From Nymphaea colorata (Eukaryota; Streptophyta; Magnoliopsida; Nymphaeales; Nymphaeaceae), in the NCBI RefSeq assembly GCF_008831285.2, contig NC_045142.1, positions 23,621,300 through 23,685,299 of the forward strand: a DNA stretch of 64,000 nucleotides, read 5' to 3'. Position numbers and translations under genes: made by a program. How positions within the stretch are numbered: the first letter of the stretch is position 1; every line of letters starts with the position of its first letter. Shown piece after piece: positions 1 through 21,803 of this stretch. The notes under the pieces are model-generated. The model made no database searches, was not told the origin of the DNA, and worked only from the letters and a program-made list of their open reading frames with translations.

Positions 1-133
1 ATACAAGCATACAACAGAAATCATACATCAAAGTTTCACAATCAACTGATAGTCAATGCACCATGAGGAGAACAAAACCTAAAAATGGTATCAGATCAAA
101 ACTGACCCAATCCATAACATGTACAAATTATAC

Positions 134-8365
<8,232 letters not shown>

Positions 8366-9450
8366 CAAGAACACCTAAGCCACCAAAACCATGCAAAATT
8401 TTCAGTCTGCTAACACTCGAAGAGCCCGAAACATCACTCCCCATCAACCCTTTTCACCGGACAATGGCAAATCAACTAACACGGAATCGAATAACACTAT
8501 GCCACAAAGCTAACAAAGCTCCCATTGAACCCTTGTCACGGTCCACCATAGCAATAGATTTCTTTGCAAGAATACCCACTAAAGCCCTGATTCCCTATCA
8601 AATATTTACAGCCTTAATTCATCAAAATCGTAAGATACATAGCATTATGTAGTTTACAGAAACCAAAAAGAGAATCCACCGTTTGCCTCCGTCACTGATT
8701 TTTAGATACGACCAAAACTTAGACATTAGGATACATAATACCTAAACCAATCCAAGAACCCACCTAAACCAAGATAAAAGACATCCGAAAAGGAAAACAA
8801 CCGAGCTAAAGAGATAAGAAACCTGAGTAAGAGAGGCTTGGGGCTACTAATTCAGGCCGCGCTTCTTCCTAAACTCTTCGTCTGAGGTGGGAGAATCGAA
8901 AAACCTATAACCAGAAAAGAACGACGATTTGGTGAACGATAGCTCCTGCGGACGCAAGGGGAGAGAAAATGTCCGAGAGGACGACGCTGCGGCGAGGGGA
9001 ATATCTCCTCCCCTCTCTCTTCACTTTCTCTCACCTCTCTCTCTCTCTCATGAGTGAGAAAACAGGGAGGCCGCTTTTGGTTGCGGCCACTGGCAGAGTA
9101 AATTACGCTGTAGTCCCTACAAGATAACCCATTTTCCGATCGTGTTCCGGTTTTCGGGGGAGCATACATTGGATCGGATTGTGATAAGCTCCTGTGGATA
9201 ATCCAGAGCCCCTTTTTTTTCTCGTGGAGCATTTGGCCGCAACCTGTAACGAGTCCAAAGTAACATGGATCGGGTTCCGATAAAGGCTCTTAAGATGGAT
9301 CCAAGGTAGATGTGGGTTGAAACATAGCCATGTTCCATGGGAGAGTCCAAATGAAAGCGAACCGGATCCGGTGAAATTTAAAATTAATAACAAAGTAAAA
9401 AAATCCAAAATTTAAACTATATATATATATATTTATATAATAATTTGAAG
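8366..9450. other. MIRO upstream region
   Basis: Sequence 5' of the MIRO start codon. It holds pyrimidine/purine-rich stretches (about 9001-9050) typical of a plant 5' UTR or core promoter. A splice acceptor-like TTAG just upstream of the ATG (about 8377) suggests a 5' UTR intron, but I cannot fix its donor. No protein-coding signal is seen. Confidence 0.4.
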
Positions 9451-12400
9451 GTGTGAAATCGCTCATTCAGCTACCAACGTACAACTTTTGGATTATGTAT
9501 GAGTTTAGAGTTTGATGATTTGAAATTTATATATGTGTGTATATGTTTATAATCCATATTGTTGGATAGTTCTTAGATTATTAAAATTTTAAAAATTGTC
9601 ACCAAATTGATGATAAATCATCACTAAGCTATTACTTGATGATTGATGATGCAAATGGTTCATCACTTCTTTCTCTCTCTATCTCTTATCTGGAAAAGAT
9701 TAAAAGTTGAGATTCTTTCTTACCCATACAACATTTAAATATATAACACCTACCAACATACATACATATGTGTGTGTGTAAGAATTCTATCTTCAAGTGC
9801 CAAATGTTGTTATATGGCTACAAATTACAATCTGTCACTAAAAGTACTGTAAAACCGTAGTAAAAACGTTATGAATTGTTGTTGCTTCGTAAACAGACAC
9901 TAATGTTCATGTGATAGCTGTTTCTTTTAGTGACTGATTTTTAACAATCTGATTATACGGCAGATAGAACTCCCTTATGTATTGTTCCTTTAAAGTATTT
10001 GGTGGCGCATTGAACCATGGAGACTAATTTCAGATGCCACCGTAAAAAAAAAAAAGTAAGAAAAGAGAAAAACGGAAATTATTAAGTCAAATAAGTGCAG
10101 GCCGTTGTTTAAAAAAAAATTATAATTTGTTATTTACTTGTAGAGTTTCCCATTCAGACACATCCTTTACGTGGGATTTTTTTTTAAAAAAAAAACATGT
10201 TTTACATTATTTTTTAATAAAATATACGCTTCGTGCAAAAAAGGCAACGAATAAAGCCTGAACTGAATTTCAGCTATCTAGAGAGAAGAGCAAAAAAAAA
10301 ATGGTTAGATGTTACCAAGTTCACGAATATTCAATTGACATTCATATATGCGAGTTATGTCTTGAATCAGCCTATTTGAATCGAATATATGTCATCAAGT
10401 TAACCATTCTTTTTTAAGTATTTTATTTTTTGTTTCAAAATGAAGTTTGCATTTTTTTATTTTTTTAATACACACACATATATATATATATATAATCAAC
10501 AACCCATTGGGCTAAATAAGTTTTATTTCTTTCCTTTTTTATTTTGATGTTTGTATGACGGTTGGAACATTAGAACTAGGTATTTATGAATCTAGGTAAT
10601 CTTTTAAGCAATTTTTCAAACACTTACAAATTGTTCAATTTACCAAACGACCCAAGGTGCATCTGATACGCTTCGGTATCAGTTCTGTATCAGATCTGAA
10701 ACCCATATTATGTAGGACCCATTGTTTAATAAACAATAGATTTTGCATAGTGTTCTTATTATCAAACACCCTCTTCTGTGATGTTAACGAGTCGCGAGAG
10801 AAAAAAAATCAGTAGTATTGGATCCACCAAAACTTTTTGATGCATATCAACAAATTTGCATTGGATCTATTCTTCATCCAACAAACAATGCATTGGCTGA
10901 TACACAAAATCATAGCATCGATTTACGTGCAGCCTGAATAAGGCAGTAAGCTGGAACCAACACTGCTTTAACTCAGTAACAATAGATGAAACCCCTCATT
11001 CTCTCCTTTGCCCTTGAAGTTTAAGGTTGTTTCGGCACTTGAATGAACTTAGTTGCAGTGTTGTCATCATTCGCAGTTTAGAAGAGAAGTGCCCATGAAA
11101 ATCAAAACTGATGACCGAGCTTTCACTAGCCGACCAGCTAAATTTTATTGAATACTCAATTCCGGCAAAAAATTGTATAATTTTAGTATGTTTCAAGAAT
11201 CTTAGCTTACAATCAGCCGCTGGATCGATCCTGTAGCATTTGAATCAGCCAATTCCATCTATAACTAAGCGATTTATAATTTAGATTTACATATATATTC
11301 CAGCAATATTCATAGAGAATCATAACCTGCGTCTGAATCTAATTACTAACAAGATTATGTTAAAATCCGACTAGTGAGAATTGAGATTATGTTAATAATC
11401 AAATAAGCTGACCCTCACCAAGGAAGTCCGTGTAGTGGGCTTCGCCTCTACTGTTAGATGGACGGCCTGGGGCGGAGGTACTAGCCACAAGGTTTTACAA
11501 CTTAGTCACGGCACTTAGGTTGCGTTTGATAGCTTCCGATTTTAGATCTAAGGTTGCATAAAAATGTGCATTCTGGGGGGATCCTCCGTTTGTTTAAACG
11601 GAATATCTGAGTAGTATGGATTTGCTACTTGTTAAAAACTATGGATTTAAAGTCAGATGGAGGGTGGTGATCCATGAATCTCATATATCACTGCGGTATA
11701 GCAAATCCAACCAATAAAAAGTAAATGAAGGCAAATGAAAATACTAAAAACCACCAACATTTTTTAGAATTTTTGGGTTCCCATCATCCTACATTCCTAC
11801 TACATACAAAAGGTTAAGTGTGGGACTCACACTTCCTTGAGGTGAACCAAAGGAATAAATTCTTGGGAAAGGTTCCATAGAAGCCTCCACAGAAAATGCA
11901 GAAAAGTGAGAATGTGAAAACTGCTAGCATTTCTCAGATTCCTAAGAATATTGACAAATTACGTTTTGTTGATTGATGGCCAAGTTCCAAGTTGATTCTT
12001 CCTCCGTCTCTTCCACCGTGGGCATCTCCAGTTTGTCGTATTGTTTGTTTTTCACTGTAAGTCTTCTCATTGGATTTATTGTAGTTCATTATCTGATGCA
12101 CTGTGTGACAGTGATGATGGTGGTGTGATGGCACTTGCTGTATATCACATGGAATGGGTCTCCGGAACCTGAACAAGTATAAAATATATAATTTTTGAAA
12201 CATACGCATGTATAATTTTAACTCCCCAACCCAATTTTCAGGCAAAAGTCTAGGGTTTAATCATGATGATCCAAGTCTTTAGTTGTTCATCCCTTTTTTC
12301 GATAAACAACCTAAAGGGTTGTTTCATTAAGGCAAAAGTTTCATCAATAACAATATTTTGTAGATAAAATTTTGGTCTGTCTAAAGCTTTTCCATGCTTG

Positions 12401-12780
12401 ATTGATAGGGGAAAAGAAAAGTAAAAACTTTTTCGTGTTTAAGGTCAGTTTAGACAAAAGTTTTGTGGTATAGAATAAGAGAAAAGTTTTCCACTGAAAA
12501 ATAGGCAAAAACAACAAAGAAAATTGTCATGTCTTAAACAAATACCATGAATTAATCAACTGTGGTAGAAGAAAGTACAAAAGAAGGGACATGATGGAGG
12601 GATCTCAAACTGACTGAACGACAAGATGTTAGAAGCTAAAGGAAGATAGTAGATTAGGGAGGGGAGGCTATCTAATTCAAGTTATTGCATTGGTCTAATG
12701 GCCAGAACCCCAGATGTTCTGTCGGGAATGTGAAACTCTCTGCTGGTGTTAGCTTCTACATTGACGTTTCAAAATCAAAT
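9451..12780. other. AT-rich intergenic spacer
   Basis: No gene is recognised. The stretch contains short (TA)n and (TG)n runs (about 9420-9440, 9530, 10480), poly-A/T tracts and short open frames without family features. It separates MIRO from the first V-PPase copy. Confidence 0.5.
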
Positions 12781-13308
12781 TTCGTCCACTCATCCATCAT
12801 CATTCAAGTATACAAGTATTATATATTATATATGCCTGACACATTTATTCTGCATTCATATAGTATATGATACATATATATTCTGCTATATATAATATAT
12901 ATTGTCAAATTCTTAAACATCACTTTAGAAAACAAAAGTTCCTCCTAAAAACGCAACCTGGGTTCAGCTTGTAATGCACGATGCCCAATAAGCTTGGCCT
13001 CTGCATGGTCCAGGAAGAGTTTGTGGAGCTGTTCATTCAAGAAACTTCATGCTTAGTGAATGAGACTGAACAGAGCTCACTCCTTCCGTTTGGCTTATTT
13101 ACCAGTAGAGCTCTAGACGTTAAAGCGAGACAAATTCTGACAGGTGGGAAGTTTGTTAATATATTCATAAACTTACTGCAGGTGCTGGAACCATTATCAT
13201 CAACAAACTACCAGCTGATACAAAGCTGCATATTCTTAGTCCACTTGATTCTTAAACAAGGCTTAGAACGGAAATGCAGCAAGAACTAGGGACAGTGATT
13301 TCTATTGT

Positions 13309-16300
13309 TTATAGCCACTTGAAGAGAATTCCTCCATGTGCTGCAAAAAATGGTGCAAAGACAAGCGACTCAACTGCCATGAGCTTGATTAAGATGTTCA
13401 AGGATGGTCCTGATGTGTCCTTGAGAGGGTCACCAATGGTGTCACCAATGACTGCTGCCTTGTGTGGATCAGATCCCTTTGGACCCAGTGAGCGTGCATG
13501 ATCTGATCCCCCAGCCTGACATACAGAAACAGAATCAGTAAATGGATTTCTATATCTTTAGTGAACTACCTGCACTAGTATTCCTGTAAATGAAACAAAA
13601 CCAGATGGCGAAAGAAACCAAACCACAGAAGGAAGTCATGCCTCTACATAATACCAACAAAACTTTTATGTAAAGCGTAAATGGTATATCAGAAAATTAT
13701 GCAGACCAAATTTCTTTTTCTTTTTCTTTTGGTTTCAGAAGAAAGTTGAAGTATAGTAACTCTAAGAAGAGACGTCTCTTTGTTGTAATTAGAATAAAAG
13801 GAATACCTCAATGTATTTTTTTGCATTGTCCCAAGCACCACCAGTATTAGAAGCTGATATAGCAACCTGCAGAAATTGACCATAAACTTAATAGAACATC
13901 TCGCAGATTCTCCGAGAAGCAAATAAGGAAAATTAGCATACCTGTACACCAGACACAAGCGAGCCAGCAAGTACTCCTGCCAAAGTTTCCACACCAAAGA
14001 ATGTGCCAGCAATTAATGGTGTAAGCATGACCAGGTACCATCTCTTTTAATGAAGCATCGGTAGATATCTTCATACAGGTTGCATAATCAGGTTTTGCTC
14101 TACCTTCCATGAGGCCAGGAATAGAATTGAACTGTCTGCAGACTTCTTCAACCATTTTTAGAGCTGCACTACCCACACTTTACATGGTCATAGCTGAAAA
14201 CCAGTACGGAAGCATGGCACCAACTATTAGTCCAATAAAGACATTAGGAGTTAATACATCAACTGCCTCTATTCCAGCCGACTGACGAAGGCCCCAAACA
14301 GGGCAAGAGAAACAAGTGCGGCAGATCCAATGGCAAATCCCTGTGTTCAATAACATAAAAGATTTGTATTAAACCAGCACAGTGATGACGAAATTCAGCC
14401 CATAAAACTGAGTCATACTTCAAAGTTCAAACAGTGGAACATAATCACTAGTAAGATTTACAGCTGAAATGATTTCCTATTTTAAGAACAGGTCTTCAAA
14501 CTGATGTTATGCAGTACAAAAGAGAAAGGCAATTTTCATAAAGACATGAAAGTGAGATTGAACAGATGAATATTCACCTTGCCAATGGCAGCAGTGGTGT
14601 TTCCAGCGGCATCAAGAGCATCTGTTCTGTCATGGATCTTGTGGCTCATCCCTGCCATTTCTGCAATACCTCCAGCATTGTCACTAATGGGCCCATATGC
14701 ATCGATTGCAAGACCTGTCGCAATAGTGCTGAGCATTCCGAGAGCAGCTACTGCAATTCCATACATAGCCGCCAAGCTGAAGCTCACATATATGACGATG
14801 GCAATCGCAAATATGGGAATTATCACAGATTTGTACCCCAAAGCCAGACCAAAGATAACATTAGTAGCTGCACCTGTCCTGCATGAGTCAGCCACATCCT
14901 GCACTGGGCTGGAAAGATTGAGACATCAACTGTTAAGACACTAGACACAAACTGAATATGACACATCCAAAATCAAAGGAGCGCAAAAGCATTATCCTTT
15001 ATCACAAAAAATTAAAGAGAACAAATGCTAAATGACCCAAAGGCAACATAGCCAATTGGTAAACTCTTACCTGTAAGCATTGCTGGTATAGTATTCAGTT
15101 GTATATCCAATGGAAAGGCCTGCCCATAACCCAATTGACACGCAGAAAAACAGGTACCTTTTGGAACATCAAGTTTTCAAATAAATCAAATATATTATGA
15201 TCATTTCACAAAATTCAAGGAATGCATGGTACCATAATCTTACCAGTTCTTTACGGTCTTCGTAGAACCAAAATTGAAGAGGGTAAATTCTGATGGCAGA
15301 GATACAAGGCTCACTGCAGCAATGCCCACAGTCATCAGGACAGTTGAGATAAGAAGCTATCTTTTCAGTGAAGGTTCCATCTCTGAAACATTCTTGATCT
15401 CAAAGATGTCAGTTGCAAAAAGTGTAGTTATCAGGCAAACCAAAATCCCCATTGAACTGATGATTAGAGGGTAGGACATGGCAGAATAGTCGTGGCTGAT
15501 GCCAAATGAAGAGATGGAGGCAACAAAGAGTGCTGCACATGTTGACTCTGCATAAGACCCGAACAAGTCCGAACCCATTCCAGCAATATCCCCAACATTA
15601 TCACCTACATTGTCTGCAATAACCTATAAGCGACAAGCAATAAAGTCAAAAGGAGGCAATAATTGCAACATCAACATACCAAAAAAATCATAATAATCAC
15701 CACAAAATTACCATGGCCCGACAAAAGGAAGTTCAAATGCCTTTCTGCTTTCATTTTTTAAATGAACAGCAGTGAGCAGAAATTTTACATCCAAATGTAA
15801 AAATATAGATGTAGTTGAAAATCAGGTCTTTTGAATTTTGAGAAAAAGTATCAGCATCGGTATATCATTTCCAGTGATCTTGGAAAATATATCTTTGCAC
15901 AGAAATCACAATTGAGATATTGATAGGCTAGTACTGAAAAACAAAATGAGTCTTCAATTTGAACAAACAATTCAGGGAAAACAGAAAATGAATGGAAGTT
16001 TTGAGAGAGCATAAATACAGCGGGGTTTCGTGGGTCATCTTCAGGGATATTTCTTTCAACTTTTCCTACAAGATCAGCACCAACATCTGCAGCTTTTGTA
16101 TATATACCACCTCCAACTCTTCCAAAGAGGGCCATGGAGGAACCACCTAAACCATAACCAGTAATAGATTCATAAAGCCCTTCCCAATCATCACCATAGT
16201 ACAGCCTGAAGAGATTGATTGAAATATACAGGACAAGAAGCCCATTGGCTGCCAACAAGAAACCCATCACAGCACCAGAACGGAAGGCAATAATGAATGC

Positions 16301-17792
16301 CTTTCCAACACCTTTTCTTGCTTCCAGAGTTGTTCTTGCATTAGCAAATGTAGCAATCTTCATACAGAGGAAACCAGAGAGAACAGATGTCAAAGCACCA
16401 AGACAAAATGCAATAGTACTGAAAACAGCGTTTGCTAAAGCAGGTTTGCAGAGCTTTGAAGGATTATAAGTGCAAGCTTCACTCTGTGTGCTGAATCCTT
16501 TAACAGATCCGAGGAAGAGAAAGATGATCACACCAAAAATAGACATGAAGTAGCCCAGATACTTGTACTCAGTGAACAAAAATGAAGTTGCACCTGAATT
16601 CATCAACATAGAACAATTGCAGATGAGAAAACCTGTTGAAGGGTGAAACCACAAGCACAGCAGAACTTTTCTTTTGAATGCAACTGCAACTAAATGTCAT
16701 CCTAAACTAGCAGCTAAGCGGAAAGCACGTAAGATCATTTGGCACGTTTTATAGACAGAACAGCAATAAAGAGTTGGTTGGTTTTGATTTCAGATGAACG
16801 AACAAGAATATACCATCGAATGAAGAAACAAGAACCAACATACAGAGGATTCACAAATGTCAAGAAGCTGCTAAAGAAGGGAAGAAAATCACCCGCGAAG
16901 AAAATCCTGGAGCAAAATGGTGAACAGGAGTTCACCAAATAGAACCATGTGAGTCAGGAGGATCGAGAAACATATCTAATAATATAGTAGAATGGTTTAA
17001 AAAAAAAAAGGAAAAGGAAAAACAGATCTGCAAGATACTTTTACAAAAAATTGGTTACTGTTCATGGTAAATTAAATGGAAAAAAAATCATAAACTTCTG
17101 AGTAGATCGAGACTTTGTAACCGGAAATTCCTCGCAGAATTATAATAATTGTCTCAACATAAGGAAGAAAGAGATACCAAGAAAGGAGAATCTTTAGACA
17201 TAAAAAACAAAAAACATTGACAAGAAATTATTAAATAAAAAAGGCCCGAAATCAAGAAGGAAATTATAGAAAAGAAAGAAGAACTAGCAACACTGAAAAA
17301 CGAACTGAACAAAAGAAGAAACCATTATCAAACAGGATGAAATGTCTCCGAAACCAGAACAGTTTTTTCTGCCAACAGATACGTACAGAAACAAATGCCA
17401 TGAACACCAACCTTCCTCTCAACTCACAAAGTTAGAATGGACAACCAAAACTGAACTCAAACAACATGCAGACTTCAACATAAAGTCATAAAAGAGAAAA
17501 GGCTCAAAGCGAGAAGAAAATGGAACTCTGCTGTACCAACTGAGATTGCAGTCTGAATATCAGCACACTTGGTGATAACATCAGCTGCATCAACATTCTC
17601 CTCTTCATCCTCGATCAATCTGTCGCTGTAGCCATTATTGGTCACTCCATCTAGTTCAGGAGACACCTTGACCTTCGACACCAGAAACCATTGTAACAAA
17701 GCAAACCCAATACCAACAAGCGCTGCAGCTGGTATTAGGATCTGCGTCAGCATTTCTCCCAGTAATCCCGAGCTAGCCATCACAGCAACCAT
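13309..17792 (-). pseudogene. Vacuolar H+-pyrophosphatase copy A, disrupted
   Basis: Homologous to the intact copy at 39676-44195. Exons by alignment: 17537-17792, 16019-16593, 15244-15623, 15071-15157, 14578-14908, 13942-14340, 13807-13866, 13309-13515. All lengths equal copy B except exon 6, which is 399 instead of 411 nt. Exon 6 carries three lesions: one base lost near 14280, an in-frame stop near 14183 (lysine codon AAA to TAA just after SAMTM), and 11 bases lost near 14035. The deletions sum to 12, so phase is regained at the exon end, but the segment between is frameshifted and stopped. There is also a Gly-to-Cys change in the usual FLGMKIATF stretch of exon 2. The PPi-site motif [11 protein letters not shown] is still present. 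A transcript could still exist, but a full-length pump cannot be encoded. Confidence 0.88.
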
Positions 17793-18030
17793 TAAAATTC
17801 ACCAACTAAAACCAAACTTCAGAGCTACTTCCCTGCTATAAACACCTTTACCAAAATCAACCACCCTTCTGACCAATCATTCACAACACACCAATCTGAA
17901 ACTGAGAATCACTCATCCATAACAATTCTTCAAACACGAACTTGGGTCTCTCTCTTTCTCTCCCTTCAAAGGGAAGCAAACAACAGGTACCAACATCTTG
18001 GGCTCAGTCTGTCAGACAGAAGATTCAGAC

Positions 18031-18033
<3 letters not shown>

Positions 18034-18114
<81 letters not shown>
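18034..18114. repeat. (TA)n followed by (GA)n microsatellite
   Basis: About 19 TA repeats run straight into about 21 GA repeats upstream of V-PPase copy A. The copy B equivalent (44438-44463) has only a short TA run and no GA run. Confidence 0.95.
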
Positions 18115-18117
<3 letters not shown>

Positions 18118-18683
18118 TTTTTTTTTTTAACGTCTCCCCATGTATTTTCTTATTGTGATTTCGGAGAACGTTGGGGTACTTCAAAAATCTGCTGCCTGGT
18201 ACATTCTCCCTCAAGCTGATGATGAAATTACTACAATGGCTCCCTAACTTTAGTTGCCAGAAAGGACCTTCGATCCATCTGATCGATTTCAGGCCTTCTT
18301 AAGTTCCCAATCAACTAACCGCAAATTGAGGCCATTTACCAGTAGAGTTGGCGGCTTCAAATTAAAACATTTGTTGTCATTTGGCACACAATAATTTTCA
18401 TGTGCCTTCTGTCGTTAATCTGTACAATAAATTATTTGGTTTTCATTAATCAAAGACTTCGTCCGTATGAAGTTTTTTTGAGGTGTGCTGTTTCGTATTG
18501 GAATTTGATAAAAACATAAGCAACAGGACTTTCACTGACCATCAACCTGACCAATTATGTCATATCCTCAAAGACTATTATTCTTCCAAACTATGTGTAC
18601 AAAGCATATTGGAATCGAGTCACTGGGAAGAACATCATGCCTTGCACGTCAAGTTGAATACTCATGAGATTGCTGGGACAATG

Positions 18684-19170
18684 TTTTCGTTCCATACCCA
18701 TAAATGTGATCATCCAAAACAATTTACTCCATCTAATATAATGGCCAAACACCATTACTTGATGGAAACAAATATGGATCATATATATCCTGCCCAAGTG
18801 GGTGGTTTTCAAATTATAGTAAGTGCTCTTGTCGTGCACCACTTTTCTGGCATTTTTTCTCACTTTAGTCCACCCAGTTCAGTTTAGTGGTAAATCAGCC
18901 ACAAAAGTTTGGCAAAGTGGTAGACATATCCTAAACTGAACTACCACTAAACTGAACTGGGTCGACTAAAATGAGAAAAAGTGCACTTTCGTCTCCAGAA
19001 AAGTCGTGCACGACAAGAGCATTTTCTGTAATTTCAAAACCACCCACTTCCGCATGATATATATGATCCATATTTGTTTTCATGACGATTTCGCCATTGC
19101 ACTAGATGGAGTAAATTATTTTGGATGATCACATTTACGCCGAACCTGGCTTTGGGTGTGGAACGAAAGG
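18684..19170. mobile_element. Fold-back (long inverted repeat) element
   Basis: The left arm (about 18684-18890) and right arm (about 18941-19170) are imperfect reverse complements with about 50 bases between. Paired landmarks: AAATGTGATCATCCAAAA with its complement near 19120, ACTCCATCTA with TAGATGGAGT, GTGGGTGGTTTT with AAAACCACCCAC, and CAGTTCAGTTTAGTGGTA with TACCACTAAACTGAACTG. No protein is encoded. It lies just outside the duplicated V-PPase segment and is absent beside copy B. It is either a MITE-like fold-back transposon or a hairpin small-RNA locus. Confidence 0.75.
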
Positions 19171-19194
19171 ATTTAAGAAAAGTATATTAATTTT

Positions 19195-19305
19195 TTAAAT
19201 CCGAATCCGATCTCATTTCATGATAGTACATTAATTTTTTGTTCCATATCTTTTTTTTTTTTAATTGGTTTGGTCAGATATCTAAATCAAATCGGATATA
19301 TTGAC
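19195..19305. mobile_element. Truncated hAT-like MITE end
   Basis: AAATCGGATATATTGACATCCCTA matches the right-end style of the element at 20892-21292 (CAGATACATTGACATTCCTA), and the internal ATCCGAATCCGATC text is of the same kind. No matching left end is visible. Confidence 0.4.
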
Positions 19306-20357
19306 ATCCCTATTAATAACTTAATTAAAAAACTATTTCTCTGGCGGATGGCTCTGCCAATACCTATCTTTTGCATTTTCTTTTAATCACCTGCTTAAGG
19401 GTCCAGCAACAGGATAAATGAACTAATACAGAGAACAAAGCAGGAATATTACAAAGAATTCAGACAAACACCCTGTTAAAAATTGTTCCTTACGGCTTCT
19501 GGAGCTTACTGCAACTGCTGCAAAATGCACAGATTTTTATCGAGAGAGAACTATTATTTACTACAGGCATCTGTTAAAACATAAAAGTTGATGACATAGT
19601 AAGCACAGCTGATAATTGGACATACGTCTTGACAGCCTCAGAGACGGCGAGTTATATCCAATGGAATTCACTTATATTCAGTGAAAATGTTGAATGTAAC
19701 AAAGTTCACAAACAAAATATTAAGGAACTAAAAACCATATCCAAAAAAAAATGTTAATGCTAATTCATCTTTTGCCACCGTTTTTAATGACACAAAATTT
19801 AACAAAAAAAATTCCAGCCTCAGAGGTAATATACATACATACATACTCTTTCATATGAAAAAAAGGTCATATAGCATTTCTTTCATATGAAACTGGCTAT
19901 TTCATATGAAATGAGCCATCTTCATATATATAGGTAATGTTCATGACATGCATGACCAAACAAAACCATATATATATATTATAAAGATTGCTGACATAGG
20001 TAATAAATCTAATAAATTAATATTACTGCCAACTTAGTTAGCAATAAAATCCTGCAAAGTTATTGAATGTTCGCCAATGTTTTCATTTTCTCTAGCAATT
20101 AGATTTACTTGCTCCATCGACAATGGCAACAATTCGTTAAAGACAAATCAATATTACCCAATTATAAAGGTCGCCAAGATAGATATTAAATCTAACAAAT
20201 GACTATTATTGTCAAAATGGAGAGCAAAACTTAGCCAGGTTGCTGGCACACCTCCCCACTGGATCACGTCCATCGTTACCATTTTCATTGTTTTCGTAAG
20301 ACTTTATTCAGCCACCTATTTTGAACCCAATGGATTATGACAAAAAGCTTCTTCTAC

Positions 20358-20397
<40 letters not shown>

Positions 20398-20439
20398 ATA
20401 TATATATGTATATATATATCTTCTCCTACTAAATAAATA

Positions 20440-20500
<61 letters not shown>
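20358..20500. repeat. (TAAA)n and (TA)n microsatellites
   Basis: A run of about nine TAAA units, a short TA run, further TAAA units, then a (TA)n tract of about 55 bases. Confidence 0.95.
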
Positions 20501-20505
<5 letters not shown>

Positions 20506-20891
20506 CAATTTACTATGTTAGTGGTTGGGAGAAAGAAGATTGACCAGCTAGCCCAATGAAGAGGTTGCCGGCTGGTTTGGTTTCTCTTCTCCTCCAAACA
20601 TGTTATATGTATAATCATATATGAAAGGAATACACATTGTATACATAAAGTACAGTAAGCCACAGATTTAAACTGCCTTTAATCTATACCTAAAATGTGC
20701 TGAAAATCAACATAAAACAGAAAATAAGAAGAGGAAAACGGAGGAAAAATAAGCTTTAGCTATCCGGCTAGCAGACTTGCAAAAGCCATTAATGCTCCCA
20801 AAAAACTTAATCCTAGAAATGTCAAAATGTGAAAGAAAAAAAAAACTGTGCTGGAAAATCAATAAGAAAGAAACATAAAAAACATGATTAT

Positions 20892-21292
20892 TAGGGATGT
20901 CAACAGATCAGATACGGATTGGATATATCATTGATTATATTCGTTTTTTTTATATTTACATATTCGGTTCAAATTCAAATAAAGAAAGTCATATCCAAAT
21001 CTAAATCCGAAATCCGATTTTTATATGTATAACCGACTCCAAATCCAAATTTTGAACCGGATTTAGCCAATTTTCAAAATTTAATAGCACTAGATATAGG
21101 ATACTCATGTAAAAATGAATCTGGTTTGAATCCGATTGGATATTTATATATATATGAATCCAATTGAATATCATTTATTAAATCCGAATATGATCTGATT
21201 GCTTAATCGGATATTAAATTTTTTTCATATCTGATTTTTTTGGATCGGATAGGTCGGATATTTGATTCAAATCAGATACATTGACATTCCTA
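20892..21292. mobile_element. hAT-like non-autonomous element (MITE)
   Basis: Ends are TAGGGATGTCAACAGATCAG and the complement-matching ATCAGATACATTGACATTCCTA, the TAGGGATGTCAA terminus common among plant hAT elements. The flanking eight bases, ATGATTAT and ATTACTAT, agree at six positions, compatible with a decayed 8-bp duplication. The interior is rich in CCGAATCCGAT-like repeats with no reading frame. Confidence 0.65.
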
Positions 21293-21803
21293 ATTACTAT
21301 GACTTTAGACCGAATTTCTAGAAGAAGGGAACAGAAAGAGGACTAACCCGTTGACTCGTCCTACAAAGTAAGTCTGAATTTAAAATCCAAACCCGATGTC
21401 ACAATCTGAATGTGACTTTTACATTCATATCTGATTCCAAATTTTGGACCAAATGCTGGCAAGTTCAAAATGTAAGAGCATTTAGTATATGATATTTAAA
21501 AGCTTAGGATGCCCATAATGGGGGACGTCCCCTCCATTTTATTCATGTTCTCAAAAAAGAAAATTTCAAAAACACTCCAAGATTTTAGAAATAATTTTCA
21601 AACCAACTTGATGTGCTAGCACAAGGCGCTTCCCATTTTTTGGTCGCATTCTTTTGAAACATTTAAGTTTTATCATATATGGATCATTAATTTTTGGATG
21701 TAGATTTGAGGTTTAGCTCCCTCGTTTAGTTTGATTGAGCTTATGGATTTGGATATGGATTTCTGTTATATTGGAAACCTGCTCCAAAACACCAAAAAAT
21801 ATC
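21293..21803. other. Host spacer left of the viral block
   Basis: AT-rich sequence without a recognised gene. The host-virus junction is at 21803/21804, where viral TTTCTAGG begins. A host-derived frame happens to read into the viral polymerase fragment here. Confidence 0.6.

Larger units (their letters stand above)
12782..18530. repeat. Segmental duplication, copy A (contains V-PPase copy A)
   Basis: Matches 39162-44945 in the same orientation, covering downstream flank, all eight V-PPase exons, introns and promoter. The spacing is about 26.4 kb and drifts from 26367 at the 3' end to 26403 at the 5' end because of indels. Similarity starts near TCCACTCATCCATCATC and fades after the shared GACTTCGTCCGTATGAAG. 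Copies differ visibly in introns, so the duplication is not recent. Confidence 0.85.

Noticed and set aside
12981-13289. Plus-strand 102-codon frame, repeated in copy B
   Set aside because: It lies in the 3' flank of V-PPase on the other strand; it is shared only because the segment is duplicated, and it is split in copy B.
18483-18887. 134-codon plus-strand frame
   Set aside because: It overlaps the left arm of the fold-back element, has no family features, and is not conserved in the right arm.
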